From assembly GCF_019795105.1 (NCBI RefSeq), contig NZ_JAIMFO010000006.1:1-64000 (forward strand): 64,000 nucleotides of DNA. Direction: 5' to 3'. Every line of letters starts with the position of its first letter. The first letter of the stretch is position 1. The notes under the pieces are model-generated. The model saw only the letters and a program-made list of their open reading frames with translations. It searched no databases and was not told the origin of the DNA. A program made the position numbers and the translations under genes. Below are positions 18,904 to 27,294 of this stretch, piece by piece. Source of the DNA: Collinsella ureilytica. GTDB taxonomy: Bacteria; Actinomycetota; Coriobacteriia; Coriobacteriales; Coriobacteriaceae.

Positions 18904-20709
18904 CTAGAGCACCGATCTAACCAAGAGCTCTGTATACGCATCGTTCGGTGCTCCAATAACCTCATCAACCAGGCCTTCTTCTACAACCACACCGGCGCGC
19001 ATAACCAATACGCGATCACAAATTTCTTGAACTAAGGCAAGGTTATGGCTAATGAAAATCAGGGCGAGCCCTCGCTCATCTTTGAGCTCCGCCAAGAGAT
19101 CCATGATGCGACGTTGAACCGTTACATCCAAGGCGCTCGTCAACTCATCGCAGACCAAAATTTCCGGCTTTGCTGCAAGAGCACGGGCAATGGCTGCACG
19201 TTGGCACTGGCCACCACTTACCTCATGTGGAAAACGATCGGCAAGTGCGGGATCCAAACCACAGCGCTCAAGCAAGGCATCTACCTCAGGCTTAATTTCC
19301 TTACGAGAACGACCCCGGTTTAAAAGTGGCTCCGCAATGCCTGCGCGAAGCGTTCGCCTCGGGTTAAAGGAGGCAGTACTTGCTTGAAAGACCATCTGAG
19401 CTTTTTGATAGATCTTCTGCAGAGCACGACCTTTGAGGTGCGTGATATCGCTTCCCTCAAGCTCAATCGTGCCCGCCGTCGTATCTACCAGGCGCATGAT
19501 GAGCTGAGCGATGGTGCTTTTGCCCGAGCCAGACTCTCCAACAATGCCTAAGGCCTCACCAGGTGCAAGCTCAAAACTCACATCGTTGACAGCAAGCTTG
19601 TCTGTTTCGCGTCCAGCAAAGGAACGTAGCAAGTGGTGGGCAGCAAGGATGGGCTGCACATGCGAAGCTGCAAGCTCTGGATCCTCGCTCTGCACTCCCC
19701 CATGAGGCGTATCTGCACCTGCTGTTGGCGCATCAGCGTCCTCGCTCTCGTTTTGCACTCCCCCATGAGACGTATCTGCACCCGTATTTGTCGCATCGTC
19801 GCTCTCACCCAGCGCGCTCTCGCTCAGCATGCCTGCATAAGACGTACCCACGCCCTCGGTTGGCGTGGAGCCTCCCTCGCTCAGCACGCTCTCGCTCGGC
19901 GCACCCTTGACCGCATGCTCAATACGAGCGACAGAAAAGCGTGGTACTGCCGCTAAGAGCTCTTGCGTGCGCTCATGCTGCGGATGCTCAAGCACCTGGT
20001 CTACCAGACCAGTCTCTACAATGCCTCCGTCATGCATCACCACGACGCGATCGGCAATCCGCCTCACCACACCCATATCGTGCGTAACGAAGATGATCGA
20101 AGTACCAAATTGCTCGCGCAAATCTGCCAACTCATCGAGAGCAGCTCGCTGGGCAACTACGTCCAGCGCACTCGTTGGCTCATCAGCCAAGATCACCGAA
20201 GGGCCGGGCAGCATGGCCATGGCAATACCAACACGCTGAGCCATGCCGCCAGAAAGCTCAAAGGGATAGCTCTCCCAAATCCGAGCGGCATCGGGCAGCT
20301 CCAAGCGCTCAAAAAGCTCAAGCGCCCGCTCGCGAGCCCGAGCAGCTGTATCAGATCCATGAGCCGCAAGCGCCTCTACAATCTGATCTCCAATGGTTCG
20401 AATAGGACAAAACGATGCGGCTGAATCCTGAAACACCATGCCAATCTCGGCACCACGCACCTGCCGGATCTCCTCATCAGATAGAGATGGCAGCGAACGA
20501 CCAGAGAAGCATATATCTCCCTCAGCAATTGAGCCAGCAGAACCTAAGAGGCCAAGGGTGGCGCGCAAGAGCGTGGACTTACCACAACCTGACTCGCCCA
20601 CCACCCCAATAATCTCTGCGGGCGCAAGTGTCAGGCTGACACCCGAAAGCGCCCGCTTGCCCTCAAACTCAACCGCAACAGCGTCGTATGTCAAAAGCTC
20701 CGAGGTCAC
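18904..20709 (-). CDS. Fused double ABC ATPase (DppD-DppF / NikD-NikE type)
   Basis: One 601-residue protein carries both ATPase halves of a family-5 ABC importer. The first domain (about 1-255) has Walker A GESGCGKST (38-46), LSGGMAQRV and ILADEPTSALD. The second (about 355-601) has GESGSGKST, VSGGQCQRA and LVCDELTSALD. Both Walker B glutamates are present, so both sites look catalytic. The linker (about 265-345) is an imperfect ~21-residue repeat rich in Gly, Ala, Asp, Ser and Thr. Translation begins at GTG, whose GTGA overlaps the lipoprotein stop. Such proteins power uptake of peptides, nickel or metal chelates. Confidence 0.93.
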   Translation of the reverse strand: MTSELLTYDAVAVEFEGKRALSGVSLTLAPAEIIGVVGESGCGKSTLLRATLGLLGSAGSIAEGDICFSGRSLPSLSDEEIRQVRGAEIGMVFQDSAASFCPIRTIGDQIVEALAAHGSDTAARARERALELFERLELPDAARIWESYPFELSGGMAQRVGIAMAMLPGPSVILADEPTSALDVVAQRAALDELADLREQFGTSIIFVTHDMGVVRRIADRVVVMHDGGIVETGLVDQVLEHPQHERTQELLAAVPRFSVARIEHAVKGAPSESVLSEGGSTPTEGVGTSYAGMLSESALGESDDATNTGADTSHGGVQNESEDADAPTAGADTPHGGVQSEDPELAASHVQPILAAHHLLRSFAGRETDKLAVNDVSFELAPGEALGIVGESGSGKSTIAQLIMRLVDTTAGTIELEGSDITHLKGRALQKIYQKAQMVFQASTASFNPRRTLRAGIAEPLLNRGRSRKEIKPEVDALLERCGLDPALADRFPHEVSGGQCQRAAIARALAAKPEILVCDELTSALDVTVQRRIMDLLAELKDERGLALIFISHNLALVQEICDRVLVMRAGVVVEEGLVDEVIGAPNDAYTELLVRSVL

Positions 20710-22340
20710 GACTGGGGAGCGAGCTCGGCGCTGATCTCATAGAAGTCGCACGGATGTGCCACAAGCCCTTTCACCTTTGAAGAGCTGATCATGCTCATCT
20801 TCAGATGCGAGCAGAACACATAGGCGTCGTCAGCCAAAATGGTCTCCTGCATCTTCACGGCGATCTTGGAGCGCTTCTCTACATCAAACTCTTCTGAGAG
20901 CTCAGCGGCCAACTTCTCCAGCTCATCGCTGTGATACGCGCCGTTGTTTGCCGTAGAAGAATCCAAGCAGTGCGTCGCAAAGAAGTACTCAGGATCGCCC
21001 GTGGGAGCTGTGACCATAGCGCTTGCATAGACATCCCAGGCGCTGCGATCTTTGCGAAGCGTATTGTGATCAGCCGTGGAATTGATACTCACGTCGATGC
21101 CAACCTCTTTTAAGGTTGCCTGGACAGACTCAGCAAGTAAGGGCAACTCCTGGCGGCTCGGATAGGTGAGCCAGCGGATCTGAAGCTTCACGCCATCCTT
21201 CTCACGAATGCCGTCTCCATCGGCATCAACCCAGCCAGCCTGCTCAAGCGCAGCAATCGCAGCTTTGGGCTCATAGGCTGGAGCGCCCTTGATCTTGCCG
21301 CCAAATGACATGTTCTCAGGGAACGGGCCGTGGGCTACATAGCCGTTTCCTTTCAGCATCTTGTTCACAAAGGTCTCTTTGTCAATGGCAAGCGCAATCG
21401 CGCGACGAACTGCCGGATCTTTCGCAAGGGGACTTTCAAAGTTCATCTGAGCAAAGAATGCGCGGCTCGTAGGCGTACTTGAGAAGGTGTAATCATCGCC
21501 CTCAAACAACGGATAGCTTGCGTACGGCATGCCATAGGCGCCGTCAATCTCTCCAGACTGCAACGACATCGTGAGCGTATCGCCGTCGGTAATGGTCAGT
21601 ACGCGAATCTCGTCATAGCCCGGCGTACCGTCCCAATAGTGCTTATTGCGCTCAAGATCAATCTGAGAACCTGACTCTAATGACGTAGCAACGTAAGGGC
21701 CAGTCCCTACCACCATGCCCACAGAGCTAATGCCTGCCTGCATGTCAATAATGCATCCGAAGGGGTCAGAAAGGCTGTTGAGCAACGTGGGCTTAGGCGT
21801 GGTGGTGGTAATAATGACATCCTTGCCTGAGGCCTCAATTGACTCAATGTCCAAGTTAGTACGAGCACGATCGTGTACCTCAATGAGGTGATCGAGGCAC
21901 TCCTTAACAGCTGTGGCATCCAAGTCGCGACCATTGGAGAACTTCACACCATCGCGCAGCGTAATCCTCCACGTCTTGGGATCCTCCATCTTAAAGCCAG
22001 TTGCCAGCCATGGCTGGATCTCCATGGCGTCTGAGTAGCGGAACAAGGTCTCGCCCACGCCATAGCGCATGGCAGCCCAGCCCGAATAGGTGTTATGAGG
22101 ATTGATATCAGGCTCTTCGTTTTCGGGATTAAAGGTCGTATCTCCAAAAACAAAGCGCGAGCCTCGAGCTGTCGCGGCAGAACCGGCTCCTTGCTTGTTT
22201 GCACAGCCCGCCATAAGACCTGCAGCTACGGCGAGGGTGCCCAACAGCGCCGTACGACGGCTCACACTTCGGCTCATATGAACCTTCTTGCTGGCCAAGG
22301 TATCCACTTTCTCGATATTCATCTCATTTCCTACTTCCAC
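20706..22340 (-). CDS. Family-5 solute-binding lipoprotein (NikA/DppA type)
   Basis: The extracellular binding protein of the importer. The frame opens at a TTG (22358), but AAGGAG lies seven bases before a GTG at 22340, which I prefer (544 residues); an ATG at 22277 is another option. A twin-arginine-like SVSRRTALL precedes the hydrophobic core and the lipobox LMAGC, with lipidated cysteine at about residue 46. The SBP_bac_5 features INPHNTYSGWAAM, RYGVGETLF, WRITLRDGVKFSNG and GTGPYVATS are clear. RYGVGETLF-type sequences resemble nickel/metal-chelate binders more than oligopeptide binders, but the ligand cannot be fixed from sequence. Confidence 0.9.
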   Translation of the reverse strand: MEVGNEMNIEKVDTLASKKVHMSRSVSRRTALLGTLAVAAGLMAGCANKQGAGSAATARGSRFVFGDTTFNPENEEPDINPHNTYSGWAAMRYGVGETLFRYSDAMEIQPWLATGFKMEDPKTWRITLRDGVKFSNGRDLDATAVKECLDHLIEVHDRARTNLDIESIEASGKDVIITTTTPKPTLLNSLSDPFGCIIDMQAGISSVGMVVGTGPYVATSLESGSQIDLERNKHYWDGTPGYDEIRVLTITDGDTLTMSLQSGEIDGAYGMPYASYPLFEGDDYTFSSTPTSRAFFAQMNFESPLAKDPAVRRAIALAIDKETFVNKMLKGNGYVAHGPFPENMSFGGKIKGAPAYEPKAAIAALEQAGWVDADGDGIREKDGVKLQIRWLTYPSRQELPLLAESVQATLKEVGIDVSINSTADHNTLRKDRSAWDVYASAMVTAPTGDPEYFFATHCLDSSTANNGAYHSDELEKLAAELSEEFDVEKRSKIAVKMQETILADDAYVFCSHLKMSMISSSKVKGLVAHPCDFYEISAELAPQS

Positions 22341-22373
22341 CGTTGAACTCCTTTCCAAACAACCTACTCATCC

Positions 22374-23249
22374 TCATGAAACCGGCGGTGCTGCCGCACC
22401 TTGAGTCCCGCCACGGGGATCGAGGTGATCGCGCACGGCGTCGCCCAAGAGGTTGAATATGACCACCGCGATAAAAATTGCCACGCCAGGAGCGAGTACA
22501 ACCCACGGATATGTCTGAAGCATGCTGCGGCCACCGCTCATCATATTGCCGAGCTCGGCCACTGGGGGCTGGGCACCGAGACCCAAAAACGAAAGACCCG
22601 CCAGCTCCATCATCATGGTTCCAATATCGAGCATGGCGGTAATGAGGATCTGTCCTGCAATATTTGGCAAAATATCGAGGGCAATCACCCGCGCAGGAGA
22701 GCTGCCCGCCATACGAGCTGCTCGGATAAAATCTGCATGAGCAAGCGCGAGCGTTTGGCTGCGCGCAATGCGAGCATACTTTGGCCAGCTAATAAGCCCA
22801 AGAGCCAGAATTGCGTTCATGAGCCCGCCATGGAGCACTGCGGTAATAGCAAGTGCAAATACGAGGCCCGGAAATGCCAGGCACAAGTCCGACACGCGCA
22901 TCATAAAGGCATCGAAAGGACCGCCAATATAGGCAGAGGCAACGCCTACCGCACTGCCAGTAATCGTAATTGAGGCCACCAAAGCCAGGGTAGAAAAGAC
23001 ACTGGTTTCAAGGCCAACCAAGATGCGCGAGAGCATATCGCGACCGTAGATATCAGTACCTGCAAGATGTTCCCAACTGGGCGGCTCAAGCGATCCGAAG
23101 AGCTGAGCATCTGGATTATACGGTGCCAAGTGGCGGGCAAACATCGCCACCGCAACTAAAGCCAAGGCCAGAAGAGCAGAAGCGATGAGTCTTTTGCGCG
23201 TATGCTTGCGCGAAAGGTGTGCGGGAATCTTGCCCGCGCGCCGACTCAT
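22374..23249 (-). CDS. ABC importer permease (DppC/NikC type)
   Basis: A 291-residue inner-membrane permease with about six helices. The first is at about 20-41, then a periplasmic domain including LAGTDIYGRDMLSRIL, a signature of the C-type permeases. The cytoplasmic coupling helix region is FIRAARMAGSSPARVI. Its start overlaps the upstream permease by 4 bases (ATGA). Confidence 0.93.
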   Translation of the reverse strand: MSRRAGKIPAHLSRKHTRKRLIASALLALALVAVAMFARHLAPYNPDAQLFGSLEPPSWEHLAGTDIYGRDMLSRILVGLETSVFSTLALVASITITGSAVGVASAYIGGPFDAFMMRVSDLCLAFPGLVFALAITAVLHGGLMNAILALGLISWPKYARIARSQTLALAHADFIRAARMAGSSPARVIALDILPNIAGQILITAMLDIGTMMMELAGLSFLGLGAQPPVAELGNMMSGGRSMLQTYPWVVLAPGVAIFIAVVIFNLLGDAVRDHLDPRGGTQGAAAPPVS

Positions 23250-24202
23250 GATCGCCCTCCACTCATGCGCACACGCGGATCAATTGCACGATAAGAAATG
23301 TCTGCAATAAGGTTCACCATCACAAATACGATTGACATCCACATCACGTACGCCTGAATGAGCGGGTAGTCACGCATGGTGATGGCATCAACCGCAAGCT
23401 TGCCCACGCCATCCCACATAAAGATGGACTCCACGATGGCAGTTCCGCCAAGCAGACTGCCGATCGAGAGCATGAGCAAGGTGACGATCGTAACCATGCA
23501 AGATTTGAGCACGCTCGCGGTCAGCACCGTACGAAAGCGAACGCCACGAGCACGAGCTGCGTCCACATAGTCGCGCCCCAGCTCATCTAAGACGGTGGCA
23601 CGAACCTGGCGTAAGTATTTTGCAGACATGGCAACCGCCAAGGTAGCGGCAGGCAAAATACAACCCAGCGCGCCGGTATTGCGAGAAATAACCGGGAGCA
23701 TTTTGAGACGAATCGAGAATACATACATTAAGAGGAGCGCCACAAAAAAGTTTGGCATGCTATTGCCCACAAAGCTGGAAAAGCGAATGAGCAGATCGGT
23801 CAGACGACCCTGGCGCACCGCCGCAAGTACCCCGAGTGGAATTGATACAACAACCGTCAGAGCAACCGAGGCAAAAGCAAGCAGCAAGGTGGCTGGAAGC
23901 TTAGAGATAAAGACTGAAAAGACGGGCTTTCCTGTAACAAAACTTGTGCCCATGTCACCAGAGAGCAGCCGAGAAAACCAGGTGCCATACTGAACTAAGA
24001 AGGGCTTATCGATACCTAAGCGCGCACGCTCGGCATCAATAATTTGTTGGTTGAGCACCTGACCGGTACTCTCCATGCGCTGCAAAACCACGTCACTTCC
24101 AGCTAAGCGAATCATGGCAAATGAGAGAAAGGTGATGGCAATCAGAATAGGGATTAGTTGTAATATGCGCTTTGCCGCATAGCGTGTGACTGAGCTCTTC
24201 AT
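23246..24202 (-). CDS. ABC importer permease (DppB/NikB type)
   Basis: A 318-residue permease: N-terminal helix (RILQLIPILIAITFLSFAMI), periplasmic part with the B-type motif ARLGIDKPFLVQYGTWF, then five more helices. The coupling loop is DYVDAARARGV. It overlaps the methyltransferase gene by 4 bases and the second permease by 4 bases, so the three are translationally coupled. Confidence 0.93.
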   Translation of the reverse strand: MKSSVTRYAAKRILQLIPILIAITFLSFAMIRLAGSDVVLQRMESTGQVLNQQIIDAERARLGIDKPFLVQYGTWFSRLLSGDMGTSFVTGKPVFSVFISKLPATLLLAFASVALTVVVSIPLGVLAAVRQGRLTDLLIRFSSFVGNSMPNFFVALLLMYVFSIRLKMLPVISRNTGALGCILPAATLAVAMSAKYLRQVRATVLDELGRDYVDAARARGVRFRTVLTASVLKSCMVTIVTLLMLSIGSLLGGTAIVESIFMWDGVGKLAVDAITMRDYPLIQAYVMWMSIVFVMVNLIADISYRAIDPRVRMSGGRS

Positions 24203-24924
24203 GCGCGTGCCACCACTGCAAACATGGGCGAGGGATTATACAGCTCATCGCGCTCAAGATAGATACGCTTCCAGAGACCCTCGTCTACCTCTATATCGGA
24301 ATAGCAAGCTTTTTGCAGCAACTCAACATCCCAAGCAGGACGCTTACGCTGAATCGGGCGGAGGGTATCTTTAAACTCCTGATACGCTTCGCGCTGGTCG
24401 TCGCTAATAACGCTGTCCGCACTTCCGGGCACATCGGGCAACGACACCTGCTCATGTACGTAGTCTGCATCAAAGCAGATGAGCGCCCCACCCGGTTTGA
24501 GCAGCCTTCGCCATGTGGCATAAGCCTGATCAAGATGAGGCAGACCCCAGGTGAGATTTCTCGTAACAATGGCATCGAAAGAACCTGGCTCTAACGTGGG
24601 CTGCTCTGCATCCATCACCGCAAAGGTCGCATCGACGTTGAGTTCTTTGGACAAGCGATGAGCCTCTGCGATCATCTCGTCAGCAATGTCGATTCCCAAA
24701 ACGGTATGACCACGTCCTGCCAGCATGCAAGAAAAAAGACCCGGCCCGCAGCCAATATCAAGGATCGAAAGAGCCTCTCCTTGAGGGAGTCGCGATTCTA
24801 TTTCTTGCAACCACCGCAGATGCATATCGCTTGCGAGCTCTTTGCGCCGCAGGTCATAAAAGCCTTCAGCCCTGCCATTCCAATAGGCAGTAAACTTTTC
24901 TTTGAACTCCTCGAGGTCGTCCAT
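24199..24924 (-). CDS. Class I SAM-dependent methyltransferase, first gene of importer operon
   Basis: A 241-residue protein with a clear Rossmann methyltransferase fold: motif I LDIGCGPGLFSCML (about 53-66), the acidic residue after strand 2 in VLGIDIADEM, motif II region FDAIVTRNLTWGLPHL and post-motif LLKPGGALICFDADY. The N terminus FTAYWNGRAEGFY is distinctive. It is translationally coupled (ATGA) to the importer permeases, so it probably modifies or builds the imported ligand, for example a small metal chelator. That function is inference; the substrate is unknown. GGGAGACC lies just before the ATG. Confidence 0.85.
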   Translation of the reverse strand: MDDLEEFKEKFTAYWNGRAEGFYDLRRKELASDMHLRWLQEIESRLPQGEALSILDIGCGPGLFSCMLAGRGHTVLGIDIADEMIAEAHRLSKELNVDATFAVMDAEQPTLEPGSFDAIVTRNLTWGLPHLDQAYATWRRLLKPGGALICFDADYVHEQVSLPDVPGSADSVISDDQREAYQEFKDTLRPIQRKRPAWDVELLQKACYSDIEVDEGLWKRIYLERDELYNPSPMFAVVARA

Positions 24925-24962
24925 CGGTCTCCCTTCTGGCCTATCCCGGGGGGATTAGATAA

Positions 24963-24991
24963 TACATACTGGTCGGATTGTAACATGTGAA
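24963..24991 (-). promoter_or_regulatory. Candidate promoter of the methyltransferase-importer operon
   Basis: TTCACA (24986-24991) and TATGTA (24963-24968) are 17 bases apart on the minus strand, about 40 bases from the start codon. ATTATCTAAT immediately downstream is A+T-rich and could hold an operator, but I see no NikR-type GTATGA palindrome. Confidence 0.4.
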
Positions 24992-25112
24992 AACCTAAAA
25001 ACCAGGTTCAGTGGGGCGAGTCATGAGATCGGCGCAACGGTGTATCTCGAAAGGCATCTGCGAGGCACGATGACTCAGACGGCAGGCGGCTCTCGAGCGC
25101 AGGCGTGCGGGT

Positions 25113-25316
25113 GCAGAGGCGATCTGCAGCAGCCAAGCGCACATACACGGGCGCAGAGCCGCAAAGCAAAACGAAATGCAGCACCCAAGCGCAAGCACGC
25201 GTACACAGAGTCGCCAAGGCCAAACGAAATGCAGCATCCAAGCGCACGTACACGAGCGCAGAGTCATCAAATGCCAAACGAAGCACAGCTCCTCAGCGCA
25301 AGCGTGCGGCCACATA
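25113..25316. repeat. Imperfect ~52-bp tandem repeats upstream of kinase gene
   Basis: Four copies begin with (G/A)CAGAG at 25113, 25153, 25205 and 25258. The two central copies share CAAACGAAATGCAGCA-like text followed by CCAAGCGCA and TACAC. All six frames can be read through parts of it, but the translations are low-complexity and frame-independent, so I regard it as non-coding. Apart from this array and two candidate promoters, 24925-25410 holds nothing I recognise. Confidence 0.6.
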
Positions 25317-25348
25317 TCGACCCACATGCGATCTGTCCGCAGCTCCCG

Positions 25349-25357
25349 TGGTAAAAT
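25349..25357 (+). promoter_or_regulatory. Candidate extended -10 promoter of the kinase operon
   Basis: TGGTAAAAT matches an extended -10 element (TGnTAAAAT) 54 bases before the kinase start codon. No good -35 hexamer is present at the proper distance. Confidence 0.35.
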
Positions 25358-25410
25358 CCGAGCGGAGCCTAAAAAACACCTTATCTGAACCCCGAAAGGC
25401 CCGTATTCGT

Positions 25411-27294
25411 ATGCCGTTTTCTGCCTTCCGCACAACCGGATCGCCTCCCGATCCAGACCGCGCGCCTGAAACCGCCGGGGCAGCTGCTTCTCAGCTGCTA
25501 CGCCGGTATCGGCCGCTCGAAACGCGTGCAACTGGCAGCTTTGGCAGCGTAGAAATTTGCCTCGATACGCGCCTAAAGCGCCGCGTTGCCATCAAGCGTA
25601 TTCCGCTTTGTGCACAAGGAGCAGCGTGGCCACAAACCACGGCAGCGGCCTTAGCGGAGGCTCAAACTGCAAGCATGCTCCAGCATCCCCATATTGTCTC
25701 GGTGATCGATTTTACCTATGACGCTGCCTTTGCCTATTTGGTTATGGAATACGTTGATGGGATGAATCTGGCTGAGTTTCTCGCAGGCGTGGATGGACAT
25801 TCGCTCACCTACGACGAAACAGCCTGTATCGCTGAGGCGCTCGCAGCTGCTTTGAGCTTTGCTCATGACAACGGGGTTTTGCACCTTGATATTAAGCCCG
25901 CCAATGTACTCATCGACCGCAGTGGACATGTAAAGCTTGCCGACTTTGGTATGGCTTCTCTTGCCAGTGCAGCTGGTTTTGGAGGGGCTCGGGGCGGCAC
26001 GGTTGGTTATATGTCTCCTGAGCAACTCGAGGGATATGCGGTTGATGAGCGAGCCGATACCTTTTCTCTTGCTGCTGTGCTCTACGAGGGGCTCTGCGGA
26101 ACCGCTCCATTCCTCGCACCCACACCAGATGAATCACTCGCCCTCATAGAGGCAGGCCCGGAGGCTCCCGATCTTGTACTGCCCGATATTCCGGTGAGCG
26201 CAGAAGATGTGCTTTTAGCAGCACTTTTGCCTGACCCCGCTATGCGTCCGCTCACCACTGCAGCCTTTGCCGATGTCTTTTTAGAAGATTTGGGTAGCGC
26301 ACGTGCTGGCAGAAAGAGTCTGGCTGCCTTAATTGCGCAACTCACCTCAGACGATGTAGCGTCTGACCAAGCTGCAGACCCAGCAAACGCAGATGCCGCA
26401 ATACCGCTTGATCCAGCACTTGGCTATCTAGGAAGCCACTGGCCCTATGCCCGACGAGCTGCCTTCAGTGCAATTGCCGGCCTTTCCTCAGCCGGTTTTG
26501 TGAATTATCTCTTACAGAGCCTACACGCAGCTCAAGATCCCGCTCGACTCATAGCGGCTTCTGCATGTGCACTTGCATCTGCCTTGGCACCCGAGCTGGG
26601 CTCTGCTGTTACCATAGCCGTCCTGATCGCCACCCTAGGAATGAGCCTTTCCCTCTTGCCCGCACTAGCAACAATCTCTCTTGTTGCAGCCTTGGGCGCT
26701 GGCTGGTGGCTGGTGTGGGGTCGTATGCGTGCTGCCTCTGCCGCTTCCTTACTCTTTGTCGTGGGTCTTACCTGCCTGCCCGACGCATCGCTTTTTGTAG
26801 GAGCGCCAGCTCTGGCGCTGACCGGCTGCTTTTTAGCTCCAGTAGATGCCGCAGCCACCATGCTCATAGCTACCGTGCTCGGAAGGCTTGCAGCGTCCAT
26901 GATTGCCGAAGGTGTGGCCGGTATACATACCGCCATCGGCGGTCTCGCCCACCTCGAGTGCTGGGTCAGCGCGATTGGACTCGCTCTTCTTGCCGCCGGC
27001 ATCGCTGCCGCTATGAAACGAGTTCGCTCTCGAATTACAGAGGATCATGCGCCCGCAGCACCGGAAGGCGCGCAGAGTATCAACCATACAAACAGTGCTT
27101 ATGGGGTTTTCGCACTTCCGCTTTTTGGCGTTCCAATGCTTTACTGTCTTGCGTTCCCTATGGAAATTACTGGCTCTGCCTTCTCGCAACTACCTGCAGC
27201 TGTAGCCCTAGGAGCCCTTTCCTCTATACTCGGTTGGATATGTATATACCTGCTCGGCCTGCGGGCAGAACCTACGGAGGCTGATCGCCCGTGA
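25411..27294 (+). CDS. Ser/Thr protein kinase with polytopic membrane C terminus
   Basis: Starting at ATG 25411 the protein has 627 residues. The kinase domain spans about 30-300: glycine loop ATGSFGSV, ATP lysine K62 in VAIKRI, catalytic loop HLDIKPANV (158-166, Leu replacing the usual Arg of HRD), DFG at 178-180 and the activation/P+1 segment GTVGYMSPEQ. From about 345 to 600 there are roughly eight to ten hydrophobic helices instead of the single helix and PASTA domains of PknB. The frame stays open further upstream through the repeats but has no start signal there. It heads the operon in place of PknA and overlaps fhaA by 4 bases (GTGA). Confidence 0.88.
   Translation: MPFSAFRTTGSPPDPDRAPETAGAAASQLLRRYRPLETRATGSFGSVEICLDTRLKRRVAIKRIPLCAQGAAWPQTTAAALAEAQTASMLQHPHIVSVIDFTYDAAFAYLVMEYVDGMNLAEFLAGVDGHSLTYDETACIAEALAAALSFAHDNGVLHLDIKPANVLIDRSGHVKLADFGMASLASAAGFGGARGGTVGYMSPEQLEGYAVDERADTFSLAAVLYEGLCGTAPFLAPTPDESLALIEAGPEAPDLVLPDIPVSAEDVLLAALLPDPAMRPLTTAAFADVFLEDLGSARAGRKSLAALIAQLTSDDVASDQAADPANADAAIPLDPALGYLGSHWPYARRAAFSAIAGLSSAGFVNYLLQSLHAAQDPARLIAASACALASALAPELGSAVTIAVLIATLGMSLSLLPALATISLVAALGAGWWLVWGRMRAASAASLLFVVGLTCLPDASLFVGAPALALTGCFLAPVDAAATMLIATVLGRLAASMIAEGVAGIHTAIGGLAHLECWVSAIGLALLAAGIAAAMKRVRSRITEDHAPAAPEGAQSINHTNSAYGVFALPLFGVPMLYCLAFPMEITGSAFSQLPAAVALGALSSILGWICIYLLGLRAEPTEADRP

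Noticed and set aside
25105-25410. 102-residue N-terminal extension of the polytopic kinase
   Set aside because: It translates the repeat array, has no ribosome binding site, and the ATG at 25411 starts a normal kinase.
24995-25531. 178-residue minus-strand frame opposite the kinase start region
   Set aside because: It is generated by the tandem repeats, is rich in Cys/Trp/Arg without domain character, and overlaps the 5' part of a well-supported kinase.
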